Assembly: GCA_022747635.1 (NCBI GenBank)
Contig: JAKTNV010000024.1
Span: forward strand, 7,531,303 to 7,595,302
Direction: 5' to 3'
Source of the DNA: Hetaerina americana
Taxonomy: Eukaryota; Arthropoda; Insecta; Odonata; Calopterygidae
Length of the DNA: 64,000 nucleotides
This document shows, one piece after another, positions 25,528 through 35,778 of the stretch. Made by a program: the position numbers and the translations under genes. The notes under the pieces are model-generated. The model did not search any database and was not told the DNA's origin. It saw only the letters and a program-made list of their open reading frames with translations. Position 1 is the stretch's first letter. Each line of letters starts with the position of its first letter.

Positions 25528-26583
25528 CCCTCTTAGTGCGGCGGGGATTCCAGGGGTACTAGTGAGAAGTGCGAAAGGTAATTTAAGAAAATGTATCACC
25601 TTAGGTTAAAAAACATTATGAAGTTATTTGTTTAGATATCCATATGCAGTTTTTTTTATTTTAAAATAAAATATTGTTGTTAATAATGATGTAATACATT
25701 TACATCATCTGAAAAATAAATGTAATTATTACATTATTATAAATTTGAAGAATATTTTTTTAGCAATAATATTTCGATTTTTAGACACAATACTAATATT
25801 TTTTTTCAAACATTTTTCAATAAAACTACGATATTTAAATATAATAAAGAGTCAAAAAGACATGTAGAAAATATTATAAATAAATAAAGAGAAACCAGTG
25901 AATTGCAAAGTTTTTTGTCAGCCTCTGCATAGTTCGATTTTGTTGAAAAGGCTGATCTCACCGAGTCAAATTGGGACTTTTCCCCTTTCCTTGAGACTGC
26001 GGCAATGTGCTTACAATCTAAAGGCCGAAAAAACAAAGTTCTAACTCGCAGAGAACTGCTGACAATGTAATCCAATACACAGGACGCAAATAATTAGATA
26101 GGATGGACGGCAAGAGAAACCAAAACGATTACAAAGCAGTGCTCTCATTTCCATCGTATCAACAAAGTCTGAATAAGCAGCTATATATCAACACCACCAC
26201 ACCATAACACATTCAAAAGATTATAGATGAAAACAGATTAGTAGCCTTTCAGTGGCTTTTCATAGTGGAAAGGCCACTCAGAAAAAAAAACGAGCAAAAA
26301 ATTAGGCTGAGCTTCCCGAAATGTACAAAACTGAATGAAAAATTATAGTAAGAATTATACTTTTTGAAAAGCATTTAAAATTGCTAATAAGAAATTAAAA
26401 AATTAGTAATGTAATTCTATGGAATTCAACCTATCGATAGCACAAAAACCATAAATTATTAAAGAAAAAACCATAAGTGACAGCGATTTAAACAGTAGCC
26501 TACGCAAAAGCTGATATATCGGCCCGCCGAACTTTTCGCCAGGGATACAAAAGCCGATATATCGGCCCGCCGCACTAAGAGGG
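25528..26583. mobile_element. piggyBac-type non-autonomous element (MITE), 1056 bp
   Basis: It is bounded by TTAA at 25524-25527 and 26584-26587. It has an 18-bp perfect terminal inverted repeat, CCCTCTTAGTGCGGCGGG. TTAA duplication plus CCC-starting termini is the piggyBac hallmark. Near the right end a 24-base stretch is repeated (26507-26530 and 26549-26572), each containing a GATATATCGG palindrome. No transposase is encoded; the interior is AT-rich. The host LINE sequence continues without loss on both sides. Confidence 0.85.
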
Positions 26584-26935
26584 TTAATATTGATTTTCAT
26601 CCCATATCGGTCATACTGAATTTCCAATTCACTCAGCAATGCTTGCAACTCCTTGGCTGACTGGCAAACTAAAGCTTGGCAAACCTAACTGATTTTACGA
26701 ATTCACTGCCCTCTTTCATTACTACCTCCCGTTCTTCCCATGCCTCTTTAATAATTTCCTTCTCATATACGTGGAACAACAGCGGTGATAATGGGCAACC
26801 CTGCCTTATGCCTCTTCCTAACACTGCCCATTCGGACTCCCCGGTCCTCATTCATACCTGAGCAGTCTGAGACATGTACAGGTTGCAGATTAGCCTCCTG
26901 TCCCTCCAATCTATTCTTTTTTCTTCAACATACTC

Positions 26936-27027
26936 TACAACGACCTGATGATGTCGATCTTCGACGAAACCCGGGTCGTACAATAAAAGCTCTTCTGTGG
27001 GATAACATAGTGTATTTCATTTTGATA
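26936..27027 (+). mobile_element. 92-bp unit with hammerhead-like core and 12-bp target duplication
   Basis: Flanked by direct repeats of TTCAACATACTC (26924-26935 and 27028-27039). It carries CTGATGA at 26945, the stem GTCGA-TCT-TCGAC, GAAAC at 26966, and then CCGGGTC ending at 26977. This is the order of conserved parts in a type I hammerhead ribozyme with a minimal stem III. Self-cleavage is an inference. Confidence 0.6.
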
Positions 27028-28384
27028 TTCAACATACTCATTAGTTTTTTCCCAATTTACTCCAAATACTTCTTTTAAATATACGAAATGGACAAATACG
27101 TCCTCATTGTATTCTATATTTCTCTCGATTAATAATCTCATTAATGCAATGGCATCACGCGTACCTCACCTCTTCCTAAACCCAAGCTGATCATCCTCTA
27201 AGTAATCATTTGCCCTACTCTCTATCCTTTTGTTCATGATTCTGTGAACAACTTTAGCTGCGCGGGATATTAAACTTATTGTTCTGTAGTCCTCACATGT
27301 AGCCTTTACCTTTTTTGGAATAGGAACTAATCCAGATCTCACAAAGTCTTCCGGTCATATTCCTTCCTCATAGATACTACAAGTCAGTCCATGTAGCCTC
27401 TTCCTCCCACATATTCCTAAACCTTTTAGTAGTTCCGCCGGAATGTTATCCACCCCCACGGCCTTATTTGGTTTCATCTCCCTTAATGCCCTTTCTATCT
27501 CATCATCGAGTATGCCTGGACCTAAGGTATTTTCCTCTACGCCATGTTACTTTGCTATGTCTAACCTTGTTGGCCTAAGTTCTTTACCATACAGTTCTTC
27601 TGTGTATTGCTTCCATCTCTCTTGGATCTTTCCTGTGTCAACTATTATCTTACCTGACTTTTCTCTAACTGTTAGCATAGATCTTCCCTTCTTACTTCCC
27701 GATAGCGATTTAACGTGCTGTATTGCGCACCAATTTCACCCATCCTCTGCAAACTTTCCATACTCTCGCACTGTGTTTTCCATCATGCTTCTTTTGCTTT
27801 ATTTGCTACCTGTCTCAATTTATTATTTAACTCTTTGTTTCCCAAACTCTGTGTTTACATTCTTCCATGCTCTTCTCTCATCTATCTTTGCAATCATCTC
27901 ACCAGTGATCCACGGTTTCCTGGTCCTTTTTTCATTAACGGTTCATGTAGTGTCCTTTGTGGCTTTCGATATCCCTATATGCTCAATGGCATCAGGTCTT
28001 GACCATTCTTTTCTCCCTGTGTATGATAAAGAAATGTGTAAATATCAAAATCATGAATAATTGACTGGTGTCGTCAGAGGACATCACATACATTTTCACT
28101 GTCTCCTAATGTTTTCTTCCATCTCCTCGCCCCTTCATACCTATCTCTTCCTCATTTGTTTTCCTTTCTGTCCTCCTCAACTTCTCTATCCTTATCCACA
28201 CCTACATTTTTAAAGCCTCCAAACTATATCTACCAAGCACAGACAGCTCATAGGGTCTCAGGCAACTAGTGCCACTTGTGGGCGGGGCTATGGTCCACAT
28301 CATGGCTGCCAAATTGCACCAGTTGGTGCATTTATTGCACAGACCACAAATGTAAAATGTACTCACTGGTTTTGTTTCTGCTAT

Positions 28385-31300
28385 CTTATTTTAATGTTTA
28401 ACTTAAGTCTTTCTCTCTCTGGAAAGCTCCATAACCTTTTTTTATTTACATTCTCATCCCATCCATCCACACTTAAGTTTCAATTCACTCAGTAATGCTT
28501 GCAGTCCATTGGCTGGCTGACAAAGTAAAGCTTGGTCATCGGCAAATGTAAATGATGTTATGAATTACCCATTGGCTTTCATTGCCATCTACAGTTCTTC
28601 TTATGCCTCTTCAATCATTTCCTCCTAATATATGTAGGTATATGTGACACAGCCCTGGTGATGGACAACTCTGCCTTACTCCTCTTCCTTACACTGCCCA
28701 TCTGAACTCTATTCACCACTCACACCTGAGCAGTCAAAGGCATGTGCAGGTTACAGATTAGTCCCTTCAATCTATTCCTATTTTCTGCAATATATTTATT
28801 ACTTTTTCCCAATTCACTCTCTGAAATACCTTTTCAACATCTAAGAAACAGGCAAATACTAATTGTGTTCTATATTTTTCTCTATCAGTGGTCTCATTAC
28901 TGCGATAACATGACATGTGCCTCTCTCTTTGGTGAACCCAAACTGATCATCCCCCTAAGTAATCATTTGCCCTGCTCTGTATCCTTTTGTTGATGATCTT
29001 GAGAACAACTTAGGCTGATCTCACTGAGTCTTTCGGTCAAATTCCTTCTTCATAGGAGCTAAAAATTATGCTACCCCGTAGGAGCTATTTCATATAGACT
29101 TGTCCTCCTGCAATTTCCGAAAGTATCCAGTAGTTCTGCAGGAATGTTGTCTACTCCTATCACTTATTTAATTTCATCTCCCTCAATGCTAGTTCTGACT
29201 TATTGTCAGGTATGACTGGACCTAAGCTATCTTCAATTACAGCATACTCTCTTTCTATGTCTACCCATGCTGGCCTAAGTTCTTTACCATACCGTTCTTT
29301 TACATATATTCCATCTCTTTTGGATCTTTTCTTGTTCAACTAGCATTTCCCCCACTTATCTATAATCATTAGCACATATTTTTCATTCTTACTTCCCAAT
29401 AAATTTTTAACCTTATATAGGGCACCAATTTTACCCTTCCCATGTAAAATAGTTCTATCTTGTCGGTCCATTTAATGCTTCTAACTTCCATTTCCTAACC
29501 TGCCTTTCTTGCATTATCTTTTTGAATTGGACAATACACTTCATAACTATTACTATATTGTGATCAGTGTCAAAATCCACTCCTGGGAAACTGTGCCAAT
29601 TGATCATGCTGTTCCTAAATCTGTGCCTAACTGAAATAAGATACCTTTCTGAGTCACCTGGCATTTCTAATTTATACCTATGCCTTTTGTGGTGTTTAAA
29701 GCAAGTTTTCGTTATGATTAACCCATCCCCAACAGAACTCAATTGCTTTCTCCCCACAGTCATTCCTTGTACTTAAATAGTAATCCCCCACCTCATCACC
29801 ATCTCTTCTTTCACCTAGCATTGAGATACAATCCCTCATCAATATCAAATATTTCTCTGAGGGAACAGGTGATTATGTCCTTGAACTGATAGTATACCCT
29901 TTCAAATTCTTACTCCTTATGATTGCTTGGGGGCATGTATACCTGAACCATGGCTAACTTCTTTGATTTTGCTTTTATCTCTACTAATAATTTTCTATCC
30001 ATTCCTTGCCCTTTGTTGACTACACTTCTTTCTACCATTTCATTCAATATTATGGCAACACCTTCCTGGTTCTCATCCCATCCGCTGTGCATTACTCAAT
30101 AATTATCACTTCAGGAATCCTAACTATAATTCCATATCGCCTCGCATATACCTAAAATATCTATATTTCCTCCTTCCATCTCTCACTTAATGTTTATGAG
30201 GGTTGCTATTTATATTCAGAGCCTAGTAATGAAACGACAGTAATTTATTTTTGAAAGTGGGTTTATTGTTTTTTGAAGTATTCTCCTTGATAGTCAATAC
30301 ACTTTTGCATGTGCTTGAACCAATTTTTCTAACACTTTTTCTACTTCGATTGAGGTACCTCCAAAACATGGTTTTTGAATGCATCAGCAGCATCTTCAAG
30401 CGCCGAAAAACGTTGGCCACGCAATTTTTTTTGCAATTTTTTGGAACTGGAATGAAAAAAAGTCATTTGGTGCTAAATCAGGGTTGTATGGAGGATGACC
30501 CATCAATTCAACATTTTGGCCAGTCAAATAGGTAGTTGTTTCAGCCGATCTGTGAGAGCTTGCATTGTCATGTTGAAGAATGATCCTTTTTTGCTGCTTC
30601 TTTTTCCATATTTCACCAAGAACTTCTGGCAAACAAATGCTCGTGTCCATTCATAATTCACAGTTCTACATTGCTCTAATGGTACGGTTGCCACCTGTCC
30701 AGTTATTCCAAAGAAACAGGCAATCATTTGCTTCGATGTGCTTTGTGCACAAATCACTTTTGTCGGATTTTGCTCATTTTTGTAGACCCATGCAGTGGAT
30801 TGCTGTTTTGTTTTGAGCTCATACACATAGATCCAAGATTTGTCACCTGTGTAGATGTTATACACAGCTTTTTATTCACCGCGATTGTATTTGTTGAGCA
30901 TTTCTTTAAGAGCACCAGTTGACACGAGTGTCTTTGTAAGCTTTTGTCAAATTATGCAGGATCCAACACGAGCAGATTTTTTTCACGGCTAAATGTTCAT
31001 GCAATATCTTATTGATGCTCCTCATACTGATCCCCAAGGTTGTCTCAATCTTATGATAAGTCACATAATGATCTTCCTTTACTAGTTCTTGCACAGCATT
31101 GATGTTTTCTGGCACAACAACTGATTTTGGACAACCTTGACGATGTTCTTCGTTGAGCAAATGGTGGCCACGATTCATTATAACAGCATTTCACAGTGGC
31201 TAAGGATGGGGCTTTATCGCCAAAAGTGGAAGTAAGTTGATCAATGAACTCGTCTTTTGATAATTCATGTCGAAAGTTGTAAAAAATCATCGCACAAAAG

Positions 31301-31985
31301 TGTTCAAGAGTTTACTCCATTTTTTCGCTGGGACAAAATTTTCGAGTCACTTCAAACAACACAAGTTATGATCAAACGACAAATTGTTCTGAAGAAAATT
31401 AGCGCTTAAAGGGTCAAACTTTCAGAAAGAAATGTAAGATGGCACCCAAAGCACTTAAGTGTTGTCAAGGCTCAAAATATAAATAGCAACCCTCGTACTA
31501 ATTTTCCTGTCCTCAGCATTGTCCTAACATTCCAAGTTCCTATTCTGATTTGGTCTTCTTCTGCATCTTCTGTGCTGCTGCAGTTGACATTGATTTGCAA
31601 GGCTATTGTAAGATGACAACCATTAAAGCTGCTGAACATGACACACGAACAATCGGGCTGTCTCCCTTAGTTGCCAAGATTCATTTTCTCTATTCTGTTC
31701 ATCACAAAAATCTTGGGATTAATAATTGAGGTGATTTCTTGTTCCCCTTCAATAGTGTTTTTAACGTGACACCATCACTCTGGACATGGCTGCCCCAATG
31801 GTGTCAGACCTTTACAGCCACCTTAATGTGAAAGAGATCTTTCTTCTGGCTCCTAATCTTCGACCTATCTGGCATAGGTGACCCTATGAGGAGCAATTAT
31901 CATATCTCCTACCAGAACAGCTGCATGGGTTGTTGGGACACGCAAGCCCTTCGACCACGTCAAGGTTGCACTCCATGGGAGGGAA
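28385..31985 (-). mobile_element. LINE family 1, copy D2, long, interrupted by a mariner
   Basis: Collinear with D1 at its 3' side (RT region 28385-29400). It then contains the nuclease C-terminus (SERYLISVRHRFRNSM and DTDHN at 29560-29650) and the nuclease N-terminal part at 29910-30092 (GVAIILNEMVERSVVNKGQG; VQVYMPPSNH). The 5' end is near 31985. A mariner splits it at 30195-31497. The 3' part is missing. All frames are broken. Confidence 0.75.
30195..31497 (-). mobile_element. mariner element, full length, frameshifted transposase
   Basis: Matching ends (GAGGGTTGCTATTTATATT both ways) and TA borders enclose 1.3 kb. Minus-strand pieces in order: FIDQLTSTFGDKAPSLATVK; a second helix-turn-helix, YHKIETTLGISMRSINKILH; TGDKSWIYVYELKTKQQS (first Asp); ILQHDNASSHRS (second Asp); YNPDLAPNDFFSF (third Asp). 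The catalytic triad is DD34D-like and retained, but at least three frame changes and stops separate the pieces. It is inserted in LINE copy D2. Confidence 0.85.
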
Positions 31986-33940
31986 TACATTAAATAGTTA
32001 GCCAAAATAATGTGGTATTTCAGTGGGAAAATTTGAAAAATTTGCTTCATGTGATAGCTGTAATTCCATGTTTTGCCTATTACTAGGTGGGCATGTATCT
32101 TATGTCATCTTTAGTTGGATCTGCTGAAACTGGTACATGAGCACCTCTATTGTATTTTCAGGGACAGAGCATCTTATCCACTGAGTCAATATTGCTATGG
32201 ATTTTTGGCTTCTTTAAAATGTGAACAAATATGTACTGGAAAAGGGATCCCATTTATTAAACATAAATATAAAGTGCTTTCCCCTATTAAACTACTCTGC
32301 ATAGTATCACTACCAATGGATGATATCATGTTTTCATCTGAAAATAGGTTTTCGACACAGGCAATCTTGAAGGCAGTTACAAGCATGTGCAGCATGATAT
32401 TGCACGTACATTCTAATTCTGAAAATTTCATTGCTTCCATTTTGTAATTAATTATGTGTTTATTGTTCATCTTTTGTGATACCAGAATCTGCATATTTTG
32501 TGACGCAGGCATAGTGGTATACAAAATCCTACACTGAGCATCCAGATTCCAGACATTTTCCTAACTAGTATGCCATCTTCTTTTTATGTGATTTTGCTAC
32601 TCTGTTTGAAATCTGGTTTGGTAGTTTTTTATAGATCATCACTTCAAGCCACCGGTCTCGCTTTGGTCCTATTATACTTGTGATATTTGCAAGAGCTTGA
32701 AGAAAACAAACTTTTCTCACTATTGAAACGAACATTAATTTCACAAGGAATTTCCATTCCGTTTCCCTGTCTTCCATCAGATTTTTAAATACAGGCTTAA
32801 AAAAATGACATTGTGTCTATTCTTAAGGGAGTGATTAATTCCTAACTTTTCCCCGACTGAGTGGCCAGATTGTCGTAGGAAAATGCTCACTCAAAACTGT
32901 TATTCAATGTTGTGATCAAATGTGCAACAACTGGGTGGAGGGGTAATCAAGTGAGACAGCAGTGTCTTGAGTGTTTTGGCTTGACTGAGTGGCTTGGGAT
33001 GTTAAGCTTTAACCCAAGTGAACATTGCCAAGTTGGCCAATTCTGGATTGGTTGAATAACTTTCATTTTTCACAATTTTCATTTAGTTCACAATTTAAAG
33101 ATTCTCAATCAGGGGAAAGGTTAAATTTTGACATATTTGATGTGATTTTGACTTTAAATTAATTTTATTTTAAACCATTATATTGTGTAAAATTTTAAAT
33201 AAGTCATCATGGTATAGTTGGCAGAGTAGAAGAAGCAGATAACTAATGACTTTGAAAATAATAAATGTGCTAAAAGACTGAAACAAGCCCGCTCTTGCAT
33301 GAATGAAAATTGTATTAATTCATGAATAAACTGCCCAATAGTGGATTCTGTATGTACAGTGTATGGTAAGTGTGTACGTGGATGGAAGAGATCCTCAGAC
33401 CAAGACCAAAGGCTCACTATGTTCCTGCCCACTCCTGCTGCTAAGCATGTTTTACTTTCAGTGCCTGCTCGTCTAATATTCTGTAGATTCAGCCACTACC
33501 CACTCATCTCATAGCACAATCCCACACCAAGTTTTGTGACCTCTTTTTAAGGGATTGGCCTCCCTATTTGCATACAGATTTGAACCAAGGAAAATAGAGG
33601 GGAAATGTCAGTGTTAATATTCTTATTATTTATTATATACATTGTGCTATGTTTAAAATATGATTTTGATTATTTTAACACCAGGGGGATCTAATATATC
33701 CACAACAGTAGCGTGTAATTTCCAAAAAGTACCCAGTTTATTTCATTTCTTTTTGTCTAAAAAATTATTTCCTCTTTATAATTGATTTTTTTTTATAAAG
33801 CAAGCAATTTCTTTGTGAAAGCCAATGTTGGTTAAGTCAAGTTGCCAAATAGTTAGAATCATATGTATTCTATGAATGATGAAGTTGCAATTATTATTGT
33901 ATGAGTGTATAATTTTTTAACTCACAATTAGAAATGAGGT
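31986..33940. other. no recognisable gene
   Basis: AT-rich; small reading frames on both strands lack family resemblance. It could be intron of the plus-strand gene that starts at 15664. Confidence 0.4.
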
Positions 33941-34121
33941 ATTGAAATGTAATGAAATAATTGACTTTGTAATTCCACACACTTTATTTAAAAACACGAC
34001 CCAGGTTTCGACGTTGAACGTCATCACCAGGTCTGATGATGACGTTCAACATCGAAACCTGGGTCGTGTTTTTAAATAAGTGTGCGGAATTACAAAGTCA
34101 ATTATTTCATTACATTTCAAT
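33941..34121. repeat. long inverted repeat with hammerhead-like cores
   Basis: Arms of more than 80 bases (33941-34026 and 34034-34121) are nearly perfect reverse complements. The plus arm has CTGATGA at 34033, a stem-like GACGTTCAACATC, GAAAC at 34054 and CTGGGTC. The minus arm has the same order with one change (CTGGTGA). The arms extend beyond the core into shared flanking sequence, so two copies lie head to head. Confidence 0.7.
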
Positions 34122-34373
34122 ATGTTATGCAAATTCCACAAAGTTACGCCTGAGACAACAAATTTTAGAAATGAGGTGTTTTCACAATTTCAAATGTGTA
34201 CAAGCATATTAATGCCCAACCATTGACTACAGATTCCTATATTAAAAAATAAATTATGTACATGCTACTTGTTAAATATAGCTTATTTTTACCTAATGTT
34301 TATTAGCTTATTAGAATTTGTAAAAATAAATAGGGAACAAATAAAATTCTTTTGTTTTTTCTCTTATGAGCAA

Positions 34374-35289
34374 TCAAGCTCTCGAGGGCAAGTCTTGGAA
34401 AAACATACTGTTAGAACTTTGAAAGGAACACCCAAGCAGAAATTTCAGTTTTTCTGCCAAATATCCTGGATAGTGATGGTGATGGCTGTGAGTGTTAGAA
34501 ATGCATAGTGCCAAATAAATCTGAAAGAGTAAAAATGCAATAAGAAAGTTTTTTAACCAGAAATGGTAATTTTCATATGGCAGCATAATAAAATTTTATG
34601 ATATAAGTCAAACCTTTACAGTTTATATTTACTATATTGGTTTTATTTATCTTAATTGAAATAGTCTTCCTCCTGTTGTAAGATAAGCCCATAAGCATAA
34701 GAGATCCCTTACCTGCTTACAAGTATGGAAGTTGGTATTTATAGTTTCCTTAATTCTGTAGAAGTATTTCTTGCCTTTGAGCCTGCTAGTGAGAGCACCC
34801 ATTATTCAGGGTTCCACTGTGCAGGATCCGGCACTTATCTCCGGACAAAGTTCAATTTGAATTTCCTGCCGTATAAGAGCTCCACAGGAGGTCGCGATTG
34901 GCAGTCTTGAAAGCTATAGGCATCTAGTAAACAGTCATAACCTCAAAATGGCAGAGATGTTATGTACAAGTGCAGAGTACAATTGAAGATATTAGTTAAA
35001 TTAAAATAAGCACAAGTTTCATTTGTCCAGATTTACCTGCCGCACCCTGTATTTTCAGTTGCATGCTACATATCCATCTTTTACACCAAGAAAGACTACT
35101 GCAGAGCTACATAGACATATACTTTTGTATCATGGTGCTGATAATGGTAACATGATTGTGTCACAAACCAGCTTTGGAATTGTCCGCACTGCCAGGAAAG
35201 TCTTCTGCTCGCTTTTTGGGTACTCCTGTGACTGGGGCTTGAGATGTTCAAAGGTTTGCCATTCACAGCAAATAAAAATTACGTCTTAA
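34374..35289 (+). other. possible exons, low confidence
   Basis: Two stretches look weakly exon-like: 34374-34498 after a pyrimidine-rich acceptor, and 35033-35251 after TATTTTCAG (frame containing PRKTTAELHRHILLYHGADN). Neither has a donor and phase that link it firmly to the upstream plus-strand exons. They may be chance frames. Confidence 0.2.
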
Positions 35290-35582
35290 GGGTTTGATAC
35301 ATTTCTTTCTCCTGCAAACACATTATTACGCATTCTGAAGATTAATATTAACTTAAAATTAAATAAAATTGCATTTGGCAATTTTAAAGAGTGTAATCTT
35401 GCATTCAAGTTGTAGCCTACTGATCAAGAATTAAAGATCACAGGTTTGGGAACAATTAATTTATGAGTACTGAGGATGTTTTCTTTCAAAGAACTTATTG
35501 GGGACTATTGCAAGCCACGTGCAGTGTCATTCTGCCTGAAATGAGTCACCTCCGTGAGTGAGTACAAATCCTCACCATTGGA

Positions 35583-35778
35583 GGTGATAATTCTTTGGGT
35601 GAAGTTAATCCACCAGAAATGGTTCTTGCAGCTAATTGTAATTATGGACAAGTTTTGGGCCAAGTCATACCCAAGGGGTTGGAGTTATACCAAAGCTACT
35701 CTACTTTTGAAACCACCTGGCTGGCTCAATTTGATGGCAGTTGTGTTATGAAAAGGACTGAATTTTGGAGCAGTTTTT
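35583..35778 (+). CDS. possible terminal exon of the upstream plus-strand gene
   Basis: An open frame ends with TAA at 35778 and encodes PPEMVLAANCNYGQVLGQVI and FETTWLAQFDGSCVMKRTEF. It can follow an AG at 35582 or at 35630 in the phase left by exon 4 of the gene starting at 15664. There is no family match and a 12-kb intron would be needed, so this is a suggestion only. Confidence 0.22.

Larger units (their letters stand above)
25230..28060 (-). mobile_element. LINE family 1, 3' half, copy D1 (interrupted)
   Basis: Minus-strand reading from right to left gives an RT palm remnant (LGRGIRQGCPLSPLLFHVYE at about 26790-26830) and then LQALLSELEIQYDRYGMKIN at 26600-26645. A C-terminal GTETWSLKQED-type ending follows at about 25230. 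Two insertions interrupt it: a TTAA-flanked MITE at 25528-26583 and a 92-bp unit at 26936-27027. Both empty sites are visible in copy D2, which confirms the insertions. Confidence 0.75.

Noticed and set aside
27443..28060. Plus-strand 205-codon open frame, the longest in the window
   Set aside because: Antisense shadow of LINE copy D1; Ser/Phe/Leu-rich composition and collinearity with the other LINE copies explain it.
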